A stretch of DNA of 64,000 nt from Antedon mediterranea (lineage: Eukaryota; Echinodermata; Crinoidea; Comatulida; Antedonidae), in assembly GCF_964355755.1 (NCBI RefSeq), contig NC_092677.1, positions 13,414,601 to 13,478,600 of the forward strand. The letters run 5' to 3'. Every line of letters starts with the position of its first letter. The first letter of the stretch is position 1. The position numbers and the translations under genes are program-made. Positions 10,760 to 22,864 of this stretch are shown here, one piece after another. The notes under the pieces are model-generated. The model made no database searches and was not told where the DNA came from. It worked only from the letters and a program-made list of their open reading frames with translations.

Positions 10760-13700
10760 AGTGGTGCTATTAATACTTAGTAAAATAACACTAAAAATAC
10801 GCATTTTAAATTGCTTTAAAATCCGTACTTGCCCGCACTGGGCCGGGGCAAGTGGCATATTTCGGGAATGCCAGGACCATACTACGTTAATCCATACTTG
10901 TGTTCCCGGCCCGAGGCGTCGGGGTGTGGTCATATGGCCACTTTAAATGTGGTGCTATTAATTCTTAGTAAATTAATGCTAAAAATACGCATTTGAAATT
11001 GATTTTAAACACGTACTTGCCCGCACTGGGCCGGGGCAAGTGGCACATTTCTGGAAAGCCAGGACCATACTAAGTCAATCTATACTATTGTGTACCCGGC
11101 CCGAGGCGTCGGGGTGTGGTCATATGGCCACTTTAAAAGTGGTGTTTACTAAATTAATGCTAAAAATACGCATTTTAAATTGCTTTAAAATCCGTACTTG
11201 CCCGCACTGGGCCGGGGCAAGTGGCACATTTCTGGAATGCCAGGACCATTCTACGTCAATCTATACTATTGTGTTCCCGGCCCGAGGCGTTGGGGTGTGG
11301 TCATATGGCCACTTTATAAGTGGTGCTATTAATTCTTAGTAAATAATGCTAAAAATACGCATTTGAAATTGCTTTTAAACACGTACTTGCCCGCACTGGG
11401 CCGGGGCAAGTGGCACATTTCTGGAAAGTCAGGACCATACTACGTCAATCTATACTATTGTGTACCCGGCCCGAGGCGTCGGGGTGTGGTCATATGGCCA
11501 CTTTAAAAGTGGTGTTTACTAAATTATTGCCAAAAATACGCATTTTAAATTGCTTTAAAATCCGTACTCGCCCGCACTGGGCCGGGGCAAGTGGCACATT
11601 TCTAGAAAGTCTGGACCTTTCTACGTCAATCTATATTATTGTGTACCCGGCCCGAGGCGTCGGGGTGTGGTCATATTGCCACTTTAAAAGTGGTGCTATT
11701 AATACTTAGTAAAATAACACTAAAAATACGCATTTTAAATTGCTTTAAAATCCGTACTTGCCCGCACTGGGCCGGGGCAAGTGGCATATTTCTGGAATGC
11801 CAGGACCATACTACGTTAATCTATACTATTGTGTTCCCGGCCCGAGGCGTCGGGGTGTGGTCATATGGCCACTTTAAATGTGGTGCTATTAATTCTTAGT
11901 AAATTAATGCTAAAAATACGCATTTGAAATTGATTTTAAACACGTACTTGCCCGCACTGGGCCGGGGCAAGTGGCACATTTCTGGAAAGCCAGGACCATA
12001 CTAAGTCAATCTATACTATTGTGTACCCGGCCCGAGGCGTCGGGGTGTGGTCATATGGCCACTTTAAAAGTGGTGTTTACTAAATTAATGCTAAAAATAC
12101 GCATTTTAAATTGCTTTAAAATCCGTACTTGCCCGCACTGGGCCGGGGCAAGTGGCACATTTCTGGAATGCCAGGACCATTCTACGTCAATCTATACTAT
12201 TGTGTTCCCGGCCCGAGGCGTTGGGGTGTGGTCATATGGCCACTTTAAAAGTGGTGCTATTAATTCTTAGTAAATTAATGCTAAAAATACGCATTTGAAA
12301 TTGCTTTTAAACACGTACTCTCCCGCACTGGGCCGGGGCAAGTGGCACATTTCTGGAAAGTCAGGACCACACTACGTCAATCTATACTATTGTGTACCCG
12401 GCCCGAGGCGTCGGGGTGTGGTCATATGGCCACTTTAAAAGTGGTGTTTACTAAATTAATGCCAAAAATACGCATTTTAAATTGCTTTAAAATCCGTACT
12501 CGCCCGCACTGGGCCGGGGCAAGTGGCACATTTCTAGAAAGTCTGGACCTTTCTACGTCAATCTATATTATTGTGTACCCGGCCCGAGGCGTCGGGGTGT
12601 GGTCATATTGCCACTTTAAAAGTGGTGCTATTAATACTTAGTAAAATAACACTAAAAATACGCATTTTAAATTGCTTTAAAATCCGTACTTGCCCGCACT
12701 GGGCCGGGGCAAGTGGCATATTTCTGGAATGCCAGGACCATACTACGTTAATCTATACTATTGTGTTCCCGGCCCGAGGCGTCGGGGTGTGGTCATATGG
12801 CCACTTTAAATGTGGTGCTATTAATTCTTAGTAAATTAATGCTAAAAATACGCATTTGAAATTGATTTTAAACACGTACTTGCCCGCACTGGGCCGGGGC
12901 AAGTGGCACATTTCTGGAAAGCCAGGACCATACTAAGTCAATCTATACTATTGTGTACCCGGCCCGAGGCGTCGGGGTGTGGTCATATGGCCACTTTAAA
13001 AGTGGTGTTTACTAAATTAATGCTAAAAATACGCATTTTAAATTGCTTTAAAATCCGTACTTGCCCGCACTGGGCCGGGGCAAGTGGCACATTTCTGGAA
13101 TGCCAGGACAATTCTACGTCAATCTATACTATTGTGTTCCCGGCCCGAGGCGTTGGGGTGTGGTCATATGGCCACTTTAAAAGTGGTGCTATTAATTCTT
13201 AGTAAATTAATGCTAAAAATACGCATTTGAAATTGCTTTTAAACACGTACTTGCCCGCACTGGGCCGGGGCAAGTGGCACATTTCTGGAAAGTCAGGACC
13301 ACACTACGTCAATCTATACTATTGTGTACCCGGCCCGAGGCGTCGGGGTGTGGTCATATGGCCACTTTAAAAGTGGTGTTTACTAAATTAATGCCAAAAA
13401 TACGCATTTTAAATTGCTTTAAAATCCGTACTCGCCCGCACTGGGCCGGGGCAAGTAGCACATTTCTGGAAAGTCAGGACCATACTACGTCAATCTATAC
13501 TATTGTGTACCCGGCCCGAGGCGTCGGGGTGTGGTCATATTGCCACTTTAAAAGTGGTGCTATTAATACTTAGTAAAATAACACTAAAAATACGCATTTT
13601 AAATTGCTTTAAAATCCGTACTTGCCCGCACTGGTGGGCCGAGGCAAGTGGCATATTTCTGGAATGCCAGGACCATACTACGTTAATCTATACTATTGTG

Positions 13701-14200
13701 TACCCGGCCCGAGGCGTCGGGGTGTGGTCATATGGCCACTTTAAATGTGGTGCTATTAATTCTTAGTAAATTAATGCTAAAAATACGCATTTGAAATTGA
13801 TTTTAAACACGTACTTGCCCGCACTGGGCCGGGGCAAGTGGCACATTTCTGGAAAGCCAGGACCATACTAAGTCAATCTATACTATTGTGTACCCGGCCC
13901 GAGGCGTCGGGGTGTGGTCATATGGCCACTTTAAAAGTGGTGTTTACTAAATTAATGCTAAAAATACGCATTTTAAATTGCTTTAAAATCCGTACTTGCC
14001 CGCACTGGGCCGGGGCAAGTGGCACATTTCTAGAAAGTCTGGACCTTTCTACGTCAATCTATATTATTGTGTTCCCGGCCCAAGGCGTTGGGGTGTGGTC
14101 ATATGGCCACTTTAAAAGTGGTGCTATTAATTCTTAGTAAATTAATGCTAAAAATACGCATTTGAATTTGCTTTTAAACACGTACTTGCCCGCACTGGGC
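10760..14200 (+). repeat. Higher-order repeat, about 932-bp period
   Basis: Blocks of five basic units recur with spacings of 931-935 bp. For example, equivalent points fall at 11040, 11971, 12903 and 13838, and at 11639, 12571 and 13503. Each block has the same ordered set of spacer variants, so it was amplified as a five-unit block. Confidence 0.8.
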
Positions 14201-14389
14201 CGGGGCAAGTGGCACAATTCTGGAAAGTCAGGACCATACTACGTCAATCTATACTATTGTGTACCCGGCCCGAGGCGTCGCGGTGTGGTCATATGGCCAC
14301 TTTAAAAGTGGTGTTTACTAAATTAATGCCAAAAATACGCATTTTAAATTGCTTTAAAATCCGTACTCGCCCGCACTGGGCCGGGGCAA

Positions 14390-17300
14390 GTGGCACATTT
14401 CTGGAAAGCCAGGACCATACTACGTCAATCTATACTATTGTGTACCCGGCCCGAGGCGTCGGGGTGCGGTCATATGGCCACTTTAAAAGTGATGCTATTA
14501 ATACTTAGTAAAATAACACTAAAAATACGCATTTTAAAATGCTTTAAAACTCGTACTTGCCCGCACTGGGCCGGGGAAAGTGGCACATTTCTGGAATGCC
14601 AGGACCATACTACGTCAATCTATATTATTGTGTACCCGGCCCGAGGCGTCGGGGTGTGGTCATATGGCCACTTTAAAAGTGGTGCTATTAATACTTAGTA
14701 AAATAACACTAAAAATACGCATTTTAAATTGCTTTAAAACACGTACTTGCCCGCACTGGGCCGGGGCAAGTGGCACATTTCTAGAAAGTCTGGACCTTTC
14801 TACGTCAATCCATACTATTGTGAACCCGGCCCGAGGCGTCGGGGTGTGGTAATATTGCCACTTTAAAAGTGGTGCTATTAATACTTAGTAAAATAACACT
14901 AAAAATACGCATTTAAAATTGCTTTAAAATCCGTACTTGCCCGCACTGGGCCGGGGCAAGTGGCATATTTCTGGAATGCCAGGACCATACTACGTTAATC
15001 TATACTATTGTGTTCCCGGCCCGAGGCGTCGGGGTGTGGTCATATGGCCACTTTAAATGTGGTGCTATTAATTCTTAGTAAATTAATGCTAAAAATACGC
15101 ATTTGAAATTGCTTTAAAACACGTACTTGCCCGCACTGGGCCGGGACAAGTGGCACATTTCTGGAATGCCAGGACCATACTACGTCAATCTATATTATCG
15201 TGAACCCGACCCGAAGCGTCGGTGTGTGGTCATATTATGGCCACTTTAAAAGTGGTGTTTACTAAATTAATGCTAAAAATACGCATTTGAAATTGCTTTT
15301 AAACACGTACTTGCCCGCACTGGGCCGGGGCAAGTGGTACGTTTATGGAATGCCCGGACCATTCTACATCAATCTATACTATTGTGAACCCGACCCGAGG
15401 CGTCGGGGTGTGGTCATATGGCCACTTTAAAAGTGGTGTTTACTAAATTAATGCTAAAAATACGCATTTTAAATTGCTTTAAAATCCGTTCTTGCCCGCA
15501 CTGGGCCGGGGCAAGTGGCACATTTCTGAAAAGCCAGGACCATACTGCGTCAATCTATACTATTGTGTACCCGGCCCGAGGCGTCGGGGTGTGGTCATAT
15601 GGCCACTTTAAAAGTGGTGCTATTAATACTTAGTAAAATAACACTAAAAATACGCATTTTAAATTGCTTTAAAACACGTACTTGCCTGCACTGGGCCGGG
15701 GCAAGTGGCACATTTCTAGAAAGTCTGGACCTTTCTACGTCAATCCATACTATTGTGAACCCGGCCCGAGGCGTCGGGGTGTGGTCATATTGCCACTTTA
15801 AAAGTGGTGCTATTAATACTTAGTAAAATAACACTAAAAATACGCATTTGAAATTGCTTTTAAACACGTACTTGCCCGCACTGGGCCGGGGCAAGTGGCA
15901 CATTTCTGAAAAGTCAGGAACATACTACGTCAATCTATACTATTGTGTACCCGGCCCGAGGCGTCGGGGTGTGGTCATATGGCCACTTTAAAAGTGGTGT
16001 TTACTAAATTAATGCCAAAAATACGCCTTTTAAATTGCTTTAAAACACGTACTTGCCCGCACTGGGCCGGGGCAAGTGGCACATTTCTGGAATGCCAGGA
16101 CCATACTACGTCAATCTATATTATCGTGAACCCGACCCGAAGCGTCGGTGTGTGGTCATATTATGGCCACTTTAAAAGTGGTGTTTACTAAATTAATGCT
16201 AAAAATACGCATTTGAAATTGCTTTTAAACACGTACTTGCCCGCACTGGGCCGGGGCAAGTGGCACGTTTATGGAATGCCAAGACCATTCTACATCAATC
16301 TATACTATTGTGAACCCGACCCGAGGCGTCGGGGTGTGGTCATATGGCCACTTTAAAAGTGGTGTTTACTAAATTAATGCTAAAAATACGCATTTTAAAT
16401 TGCTTTAAAATCCGTACTTGCCCGCACTGGGCCGGGGCAAGTGGCACATTTCTGGAAAGCCAGGACCATACTGCGTCAATCTATACTATTGTGTACCCGG
16501 CCCAAGGCGTCGGGGTGTGGTCATATGGACACTTTAAAAGTGGTGCTATTAATACTTAGTAAAATAACACTAAAAATACGCATTTTAAATTGCTTTAAAA
16601 CACGTACTTGCCCGCGCTGGGCCGGGGCAAGTGGCACATTTCTAGAAAGTCTGGACCTTTCTACGTCAATCCATACTATTGTGAACCCGGCCCGAGGCGT
16701 CGGGGTGTGGTCATATTGCCACTTTAAAAGTGGTGCTATTAATACTTAGTAAAATAACACTAAAAATACGCATTTTAAATTGCTTTAAAATCCGTACTTG
16801 CCCGCACTGGGCCGGGGCAAGTGGCATATTTCTGGAATGCCAGGACCATACTACGTTAATCTATACTATTGTGTTCCCGGCCCGAGGCGTCGGGGTGTGG
16901 TCATATGGCCACTTTAAATGTGGTGCTATTAATTCTTAGTAAAAAATTAATTAATGCTAAAAATACGCATTTGAAATTGCTTTTAAACACGTACTTGCCC
17001 GCACTGGGCCGGGGCAAGTGGCACATTTCTGGAAAGCCAGGACCATACTAAGTCAATCTATACTATTGTGTACTCGGCCCGAGGCGTCAGGGTGTGGTCA
17101 TTATGGCCACTTTAAAAGTGGTGTTTACTAAATTAATGCTAAAAATACGCATTTTAAATTGCTTTAAAATCCGTACTTGCCCGCACTGGGCCGGGGCAAG
17201 TGGCACATTTCTGGAATGCCAGGACCATTCTACGTCAATCTATACTATTGTGTTCCCGGCCCGAGGCGTTGGGGTGTGGTCATATGGCCACTTTAAAAGT

Positions 17301-20300
17301 GGTGCTATTAATTCTTAGTAAATTAATGCTAAAAATACGCATTTGAAATTGCTTTTAAACACGTACTTGCCCGCACTGGGCCGGGGCAAGTGGCACATTT
17401 CTGAAAAGTCAGGAACATACTACGTCAATCTATACTATTGTGTACCCGGCCCGAGGCGTCGGGATGTGGTCATATGGCCAGTTTAAAAGTGGTGTTTACT
17501 AAATTAATGCCAAAAATACACATTTTAAATTGCTTTAAAATCCGTACTCGCCCGCACTGGGCCGGGGCAAGTGGCAAATTTCTGGAAAGCCAGGACCATA
17601 CTACGTCAATCTATACTATTGTGTACCCGGCCCGAGGCGTCGGGGTGCGGTCATATTGCCACTTTAAAAGTGGTGCTATTAATACTTAGTAAAATAACAC
17701 TAAAAATACGCATTTTAAATTGCTTTAAAACCCGTACTTGCCCGCACTGGGCCGGGGAAAGTGGCACATTTCTGGAATGCCAGGACCATACTACGTCAAT
17801 CTATATTTTTGTGTACCCGGCCCGAGGCGTCGGGGTGTGGTCATATGGCCACTTTAAAAGTGGTGCTATTAATACTTAGTAAAATAACACTAAAAATACG
17901 CATTTTAAATTGCTTTAAAACACGTACTTGCCCGCACTGGGCCGGGGCAAGTGGCACATTTCTGGAATGTCCGGACCATTCTACGTCAATCCATACTATT
18001 GTGAATCCGGCCCGAGGCGTCGGGGTGTGGTCATATTGCCACTTTAAAAGTGGTGCTATTAATACTTAGTAAAATAACACTAAAAATACGCATTTAAAAT
18101 TGCTTTAAAATCCGTACTTGCCCGCACTGGGCCGGGGCAAGTGGCATATTTCTGGAATGCCAGGACCATACTACGGTAATCTATACTATTGTGTTCCCGG
18201 CCCGAGGCGTCGGGGTGTGGTCATATGGCCACTTTAAATGTGGTGCTATTAATTCTTAGTAAATTAATGCTAAAAATACGCATTTGAAATTGCTTTAAAA
18301 CACGTACTTGCTCGCACTGGGCCGGGACAAGTGGCACATTTCTGGAATGCCAGGACCATACTACGTCAATCTATATTATCGTGAACCCGACCCGAAGCGT
18401 CGGTGTGTGGTCATATTATGGCCACTTTAAAAGTGGTGTTTACTAAATTAATGCTAAAAATACGCATTTGAAATTGCTTTTAAACACGTACTTGCCCGCA
18501 CTGGGCCGGGGCAAGTGGCACGTTTATGGAATGCCCGGACCATTCTACATCAATCTATACTATTGTGAACCCGACCCGAGGCGTCGGGGTGTGGTCATAT
18601 GGCCACTTTAAAAGTGGTGTTTACTAAATTAATGCTAAAAATACGCATTTTAAATTGCTTTAAAATCCGTTCTTGCCCGCACTGGGCCGGGGCAAGTGGC
18701 ACATTTCTGAAAAGCCAGGACCATACTGCGTCAATCTATACTATTGTGTACCCGGCCCGAGGCGTCGGGGTGTGGTCATATGGCCACTTTAAAAGTGGTG
18801 CTATTAATACTTAGTAAAATAACACTAAAAATACGCATTTTAAATTGCTTTAAAACACGTACTTGCCTGCACTGGGCCTGGGCAAGTGGCACATTTCTAG
18901 AAAGTCTGGACCTTTCTACGTCAATCCATACTATTGTGAACCCGGCCCGAGGCGTCGGGGTGTGGTCATATTGCCACTTTAAAAGTGGTGCTATTAATAC
19001 TTAGTAAAATAACACTAAAAATACGCATTTGAAATTGCTTTTAAACACGTACTTGCCCGCACTGGGCCGGGGCAAGTGGCACATTTCTGAAAAGTCAGGA
19101 ACATACTACGTCAATCTATACTATTGTGTACCCGGCCCGAGGCGTCGGGGTGTGGTCATATGGCCACTTTAAAAGTGGTGTTTACTAAATTAATGCCAAA
19201 AATACGCCTTTTAAATTGCTTTAAAACACGTACTTGCCCGCACTGGGCCGGGGCAAGTGGCACATTTCTGGAATGCCAGGACCATACTACGGCAATCTAT
19301 ATTATCGTGAACCCGACCCGAAGCGTCGGTGTGTGGTCATATTATGGCCACTTTAAAAGTGGTGTTTACTAAATTAATGCTAAAAATACGCATTTGAAAT
19401 TGCTTTTAAACACGTACTTGCCCGCACTGGGCCGGGGCAAGTGGCACGTTTATGGAATGCCAAGACCATTCTACATCAATCTATACTATTGTGAACCCGA
19501 CCCGAGGCGTCGGGGTGTGGTCATATGGCCACTTTAAAAGTGGTGTTTACTAAATTAATGCTAAAAATACGCATTTTAAATTGCTTTAAAATCCGTACTT
19601 GCCCGCACTGGGCCGGGGCAAGTGGCACATTTCTGGAAAGCCAGGACCATACTGCGTCAATCTATACTATTGTGTACCCGGCCCAAGGCGTCGGGGTGTG
19701 GTCATATGGCCACTTTAAAAGTGGTGCTATTAATACTTAGTAAAATAACACTAAAAATACGCATTTTAAATTGCTTTAAAACACGTACTTGCCCGCGCTG
19801 GGCCGGGGCAAGTGGCACATTTCTGGAAAGCCAGGACCATACTACGTCAATCCATACTATTGTGAACCCGGCCCGAGGCGTCGGGGTGTGGTCATATTGC
19901 CACTTTAAAAGTGGTGCTATTAATACTTAGTAAAATAACACTAAAAATACGCATTTTAAATTGCTTTAAAATCCGTACTTGCCCGCACTGGGCCGGGGCA
20001 AGTGGCACATTTCTGGAATGCCAGGACCATTCTACGTCAATCTATACTATTGTGTTCCCGGCCCGAGGCGTTGGGGTGTGGTCATATGGCCACTTTAAAA
20101 GTGGTGCTATTAATTCTTAGTAAATTAATGCTAAAAATACGCATTTGAAATTGCTTTTAAACACGTACTTGCCCGCACTGGGCCGGGGCAAGTGGCACAT
20201 TTCTGAAAAGTCAGGAACATACTACGTCAATCTATACTATTGTGTACCCGGCCCGAGGCGTCGGGGTGTGGTCATATGGCCACTTTAAAAGTGGTGTTTA

Positions 20301-20870
20301 CTAAATTAATGCCAAAAATACACATTTTAAATTGCTTTAAAATCCGTACTCGCCCGCACTGGGCCGGGGCAAGTGGCACATTTCTGGAAAGCCAGGACCA
20401 TACTACGTCAATCTATACTATTGTGTACCCGGCCCGAGGCGTCGGGGTGCGGTCATATTGCCACTTTAAAAGTGGTGCTATTAATACTTAGTAAAATAAC
20501 ACTAAAAATACGCATTTTAAATTGCTTTAAAACCCGTACTTGCCCGCACTGGGCCGGGGAAAGTGGCACATTTCTGGAATGCCAGGACCATACTACGTCA
20601 ATCTATATTTTTGTGTACCCGGCCCGAGGCGTCGGGGTGTGGTCATATGGCCACTTTAAAAGTGGTGCTATTAATACTTAGTAAAATAACACTAAAAATA
20701 CGCATTTTAAATTGCTTTAAAACACGTACTTGCCCGCACTGGGCCGGGGCAAGTGGCACATTTCTGGAATGTCCGGACCATTCTACGTCAATCCATACTA
20801 TTGTGAATCCGGCCCGAGGCGTCGGGGTGTGGTCATATTGCCACTTTAAAAGTGGTGCTATTAATTCTTA
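14390..20870 (+). repeat. Higher-order repeat, 3181-bp block duplicated
   Basis: Equivalent points are 3181 bp apart over a long stretch (14390/17571, 15418/18599, 15943/19124, 16441/19622). From about 19.9 kb the spacing falls to 2802 bp (17438/20240, 17571/20373, 17761/20563), a loss of 379 bp or two basic units. A third copy starts at about 20373 and is cut short. Confidence 0.8.
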
Positions 20871-22028
20871 GTAAATTAATGCTAAAAATACGCATTTTAA
20901 ATTGCTTTTAAACACGTACTTGCCCGCACTGGGCCGGGGCAAGTGGCACATTTCTGGAAAGTCAGGACCATACTACGTCAATCTATACTATTGTGTACCC
21001 GGCCCGAGGCGTCGGGGTGTGGTCATATGGCCACTTTAAAAGTGGTGTTTACTAAATTAATGCCAAAAATACGCATTTTAAATTGCTTTAAAATCCGTAC
21101 TTGCCCGCACTGGGCCGGGGCAAGTGGCACATTTCTGGAATGCCAGGACCATACTACGGCAATCTATATTATCGTGAACCCGACCCGAAGCGTCGGTGTG
21201 TGGTCATATTATGGCCACTTTAAAAGTGGTGTTTACTAAATTAATGCTAAAAATACGCATTTGAAATTGCTTTTAAACACGTACTTGCCCGCACTGGGCC
21301 GGGGCAAGTGGCACATTTCTGGAAAGTCAGGACCATACTACGTCAATCTATACTATTGTGTACCCGGCCCGAGGCGTCGGGGTGTGGTCATATGGCCACT
21401 TTAAAAGTGGTGTTTACTAAATTAATGCCAAAAATACGCATTTTAAATTGCTTTAAAATCCGTACTCGCCCGCACTGGGCCGGGGCAAGTGGCACATTTC
21501 TGGAAAGCCAGGACCATACTACGTCAATCTATACTATTGTGTACCCGGCGGCCGGCCCGAGACGTCGGGGTGTGGTCATATTGCCACTTTAAAAGTGGTG
21601 CTATTAATACTTAGTAAAATAACACTAAAAATACGCATTTTAAATTGCTTTAAAACCCGTACTTGCCCGCACTGGGCCGGGGCAATTGGCACATTTCTGG
21701 AATGCCAGGACCATACTACGTCAATCTATATTATTGTGTACCCGGCCCGAGGCGTCGGGGTGTGGTCATATGGCCACTTTAAAAGTGGTGCTATTAATTC
21801 TTAGTAAATTATTGCTAAAAATATGCATTTGAAATTGCTTTAAAACACGTACTTGCCCGCACTGGGCCGGGGCAGGTGGCACATTTCTGGAATGCCAGGA
21901 CCATACTACGTCAATCTATACTATTGTGTACCCGACGCGAGGCGTCGGTGTGTGGTCATATGGCCACTTTAAAAGTGGTGTTTACTAAATTAATTCTAAA
22001 AATACGCATTTTAAATTGCTTTAAAATC

Positions 22029-22452
22029 CGTACTTGCCCGATCTGGGTCGGGGCAAGTGGCACATTTCTGGAATTCCAGGACCATACTACGTCAATCTAT
22101 ACTATTGTGAACCCGGCCCGAGGCGTTGGTATGGTCGTAATATCGGAACTAAAAAACGTAAATCTGTGATAAAATAGGTACATCTACACTAGGTCTACTT
22201 TGGTACGAATTTGGGCCAGCCGGTCGGCCGCGGCCTAGCGAACGTCGAATAAGGAACCAACTTCACGAATGAATGTCGAATAGGGAATAAGTAACAGCAG
22301 GAGATTGGTTGGTGGCGCACGGCATATTTACCGCTGGGAAATTATCATTTTCGAAATTTTGGCCTAGCCTAGCGAATGTCGAACGTCGAATAAGGAACCA
22401 ACTTCCATTGACGAATGTCGAATAAGGAATAAGTAACCAACTTCACGGCGCT
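22029..22452 (-). repeat. Right terminal inverted repeat (424 bp)
   Basis: Reverse complement of 5232-5655 with two mismatches by eye. The near identity implies a recent insertion or recent homogenisation of the two ends. Confidence 0.9.
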
Positions 22453-22461
22453 TTCGGTTTG
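22453..22461 (+). repeat. Right target-site duplication TTCGGTTTG
   Basis: The nine bases right after CTTCACGGCGCT equal the nine bases before the element. Confidence 0.92.
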
Positions 22462-22864
22462 TCAGGTTGATTCATTATTTACAATCATAGAGATATTATA
22501 GTGAACTCTGTTCACAGTGCATGGGACTGAATAAATATTAAACTGATAAGGCGAGTATGGTCCTCTCGAAATGTGTTTATCATAATAATAGGGCTTATAG
22601 ACATAATAACATATTTGTATTACTCATGTCTAAAGGATACTGTTTAAAGATGCTGTAAATACACAATAATAAAACAGGATGCTGAAGTTTCTTATATCTG
22701 TGGCTGCGACACGATCAGTTCCATGCCTTACAGATAAGTGTACAATACTGTTGGTATTTGTCGCAGTCATACATAAGATCAAAGGACGAGTTTCCATCTT
22801 GGCAACATGTTTCTGTAGATTGTCTTGGTAGGTAATTATAAACTAAATTCTTTTCAGTAACAAA

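Larger units (their letters stand above)
8812..22131 (+). repeat. Long arm of the tandem array
   Basis: About 70 units of the same repeat in the opposite orientation. The flip lies at about 8812, where CCGGCCCAGTGC runs directly into AAGTGGCATATTTC. Units contain three dyads: GCCACTTTAAAAGTGG, CTTGCCC with GGGGCAAG, and CCCGA with TCGGG. The unit length is not a multiple of three, so open frames cross units and read the same DNA in different frames (MAHFW, then GRGKW or WAGASGTF). Confidence 0.9.
5232..22452. mobile_element. 17.2-kb foldback transposon built of tandem repeats
   Basis: The element begins AGCGCCGTGAAG and ends CTTCACGGCGCT, with identical 9-bp duplications on both sides. Each end has about 330 bp of unique sequence and then tandem repeats, and the repeats point in opposite directions in the two arms. 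The left arm is about 3.6 kb and the right arm about 13.6 kb; no unique core and no transposase were found. Long inverted repeats made of direct repeats define foldback elements, and a 9-bp duplication is typical of the Mutator/FB group (P and hAT usually give 8). It therefore looks like a non-autonomous Mutator-like foldback element. It sits in intron 1 of gene B. Without it and one duplication the intron would be about 764 nt, close to the 725 nt of gene F. Confidence 0.9.

Noticed and set aside
5560-22131. CRISPR-like or bacterial repeat array
   Set aside because: Units are about 180-190 bp with no unique spacers, and the surroundings are plainly eukaryotic (introns, LINEs).
5699-22169. 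Dozens of open frames of 60-145 codons with repeated MAHFWKARTILRQS and WAGASGTFLE words, on both strands
   Set aside because: They are the satellite unit read in two or three frames. Unit length is not a multiple of three, starts are arbitrary, the strand flips with the array, and no splice or domain support exists.
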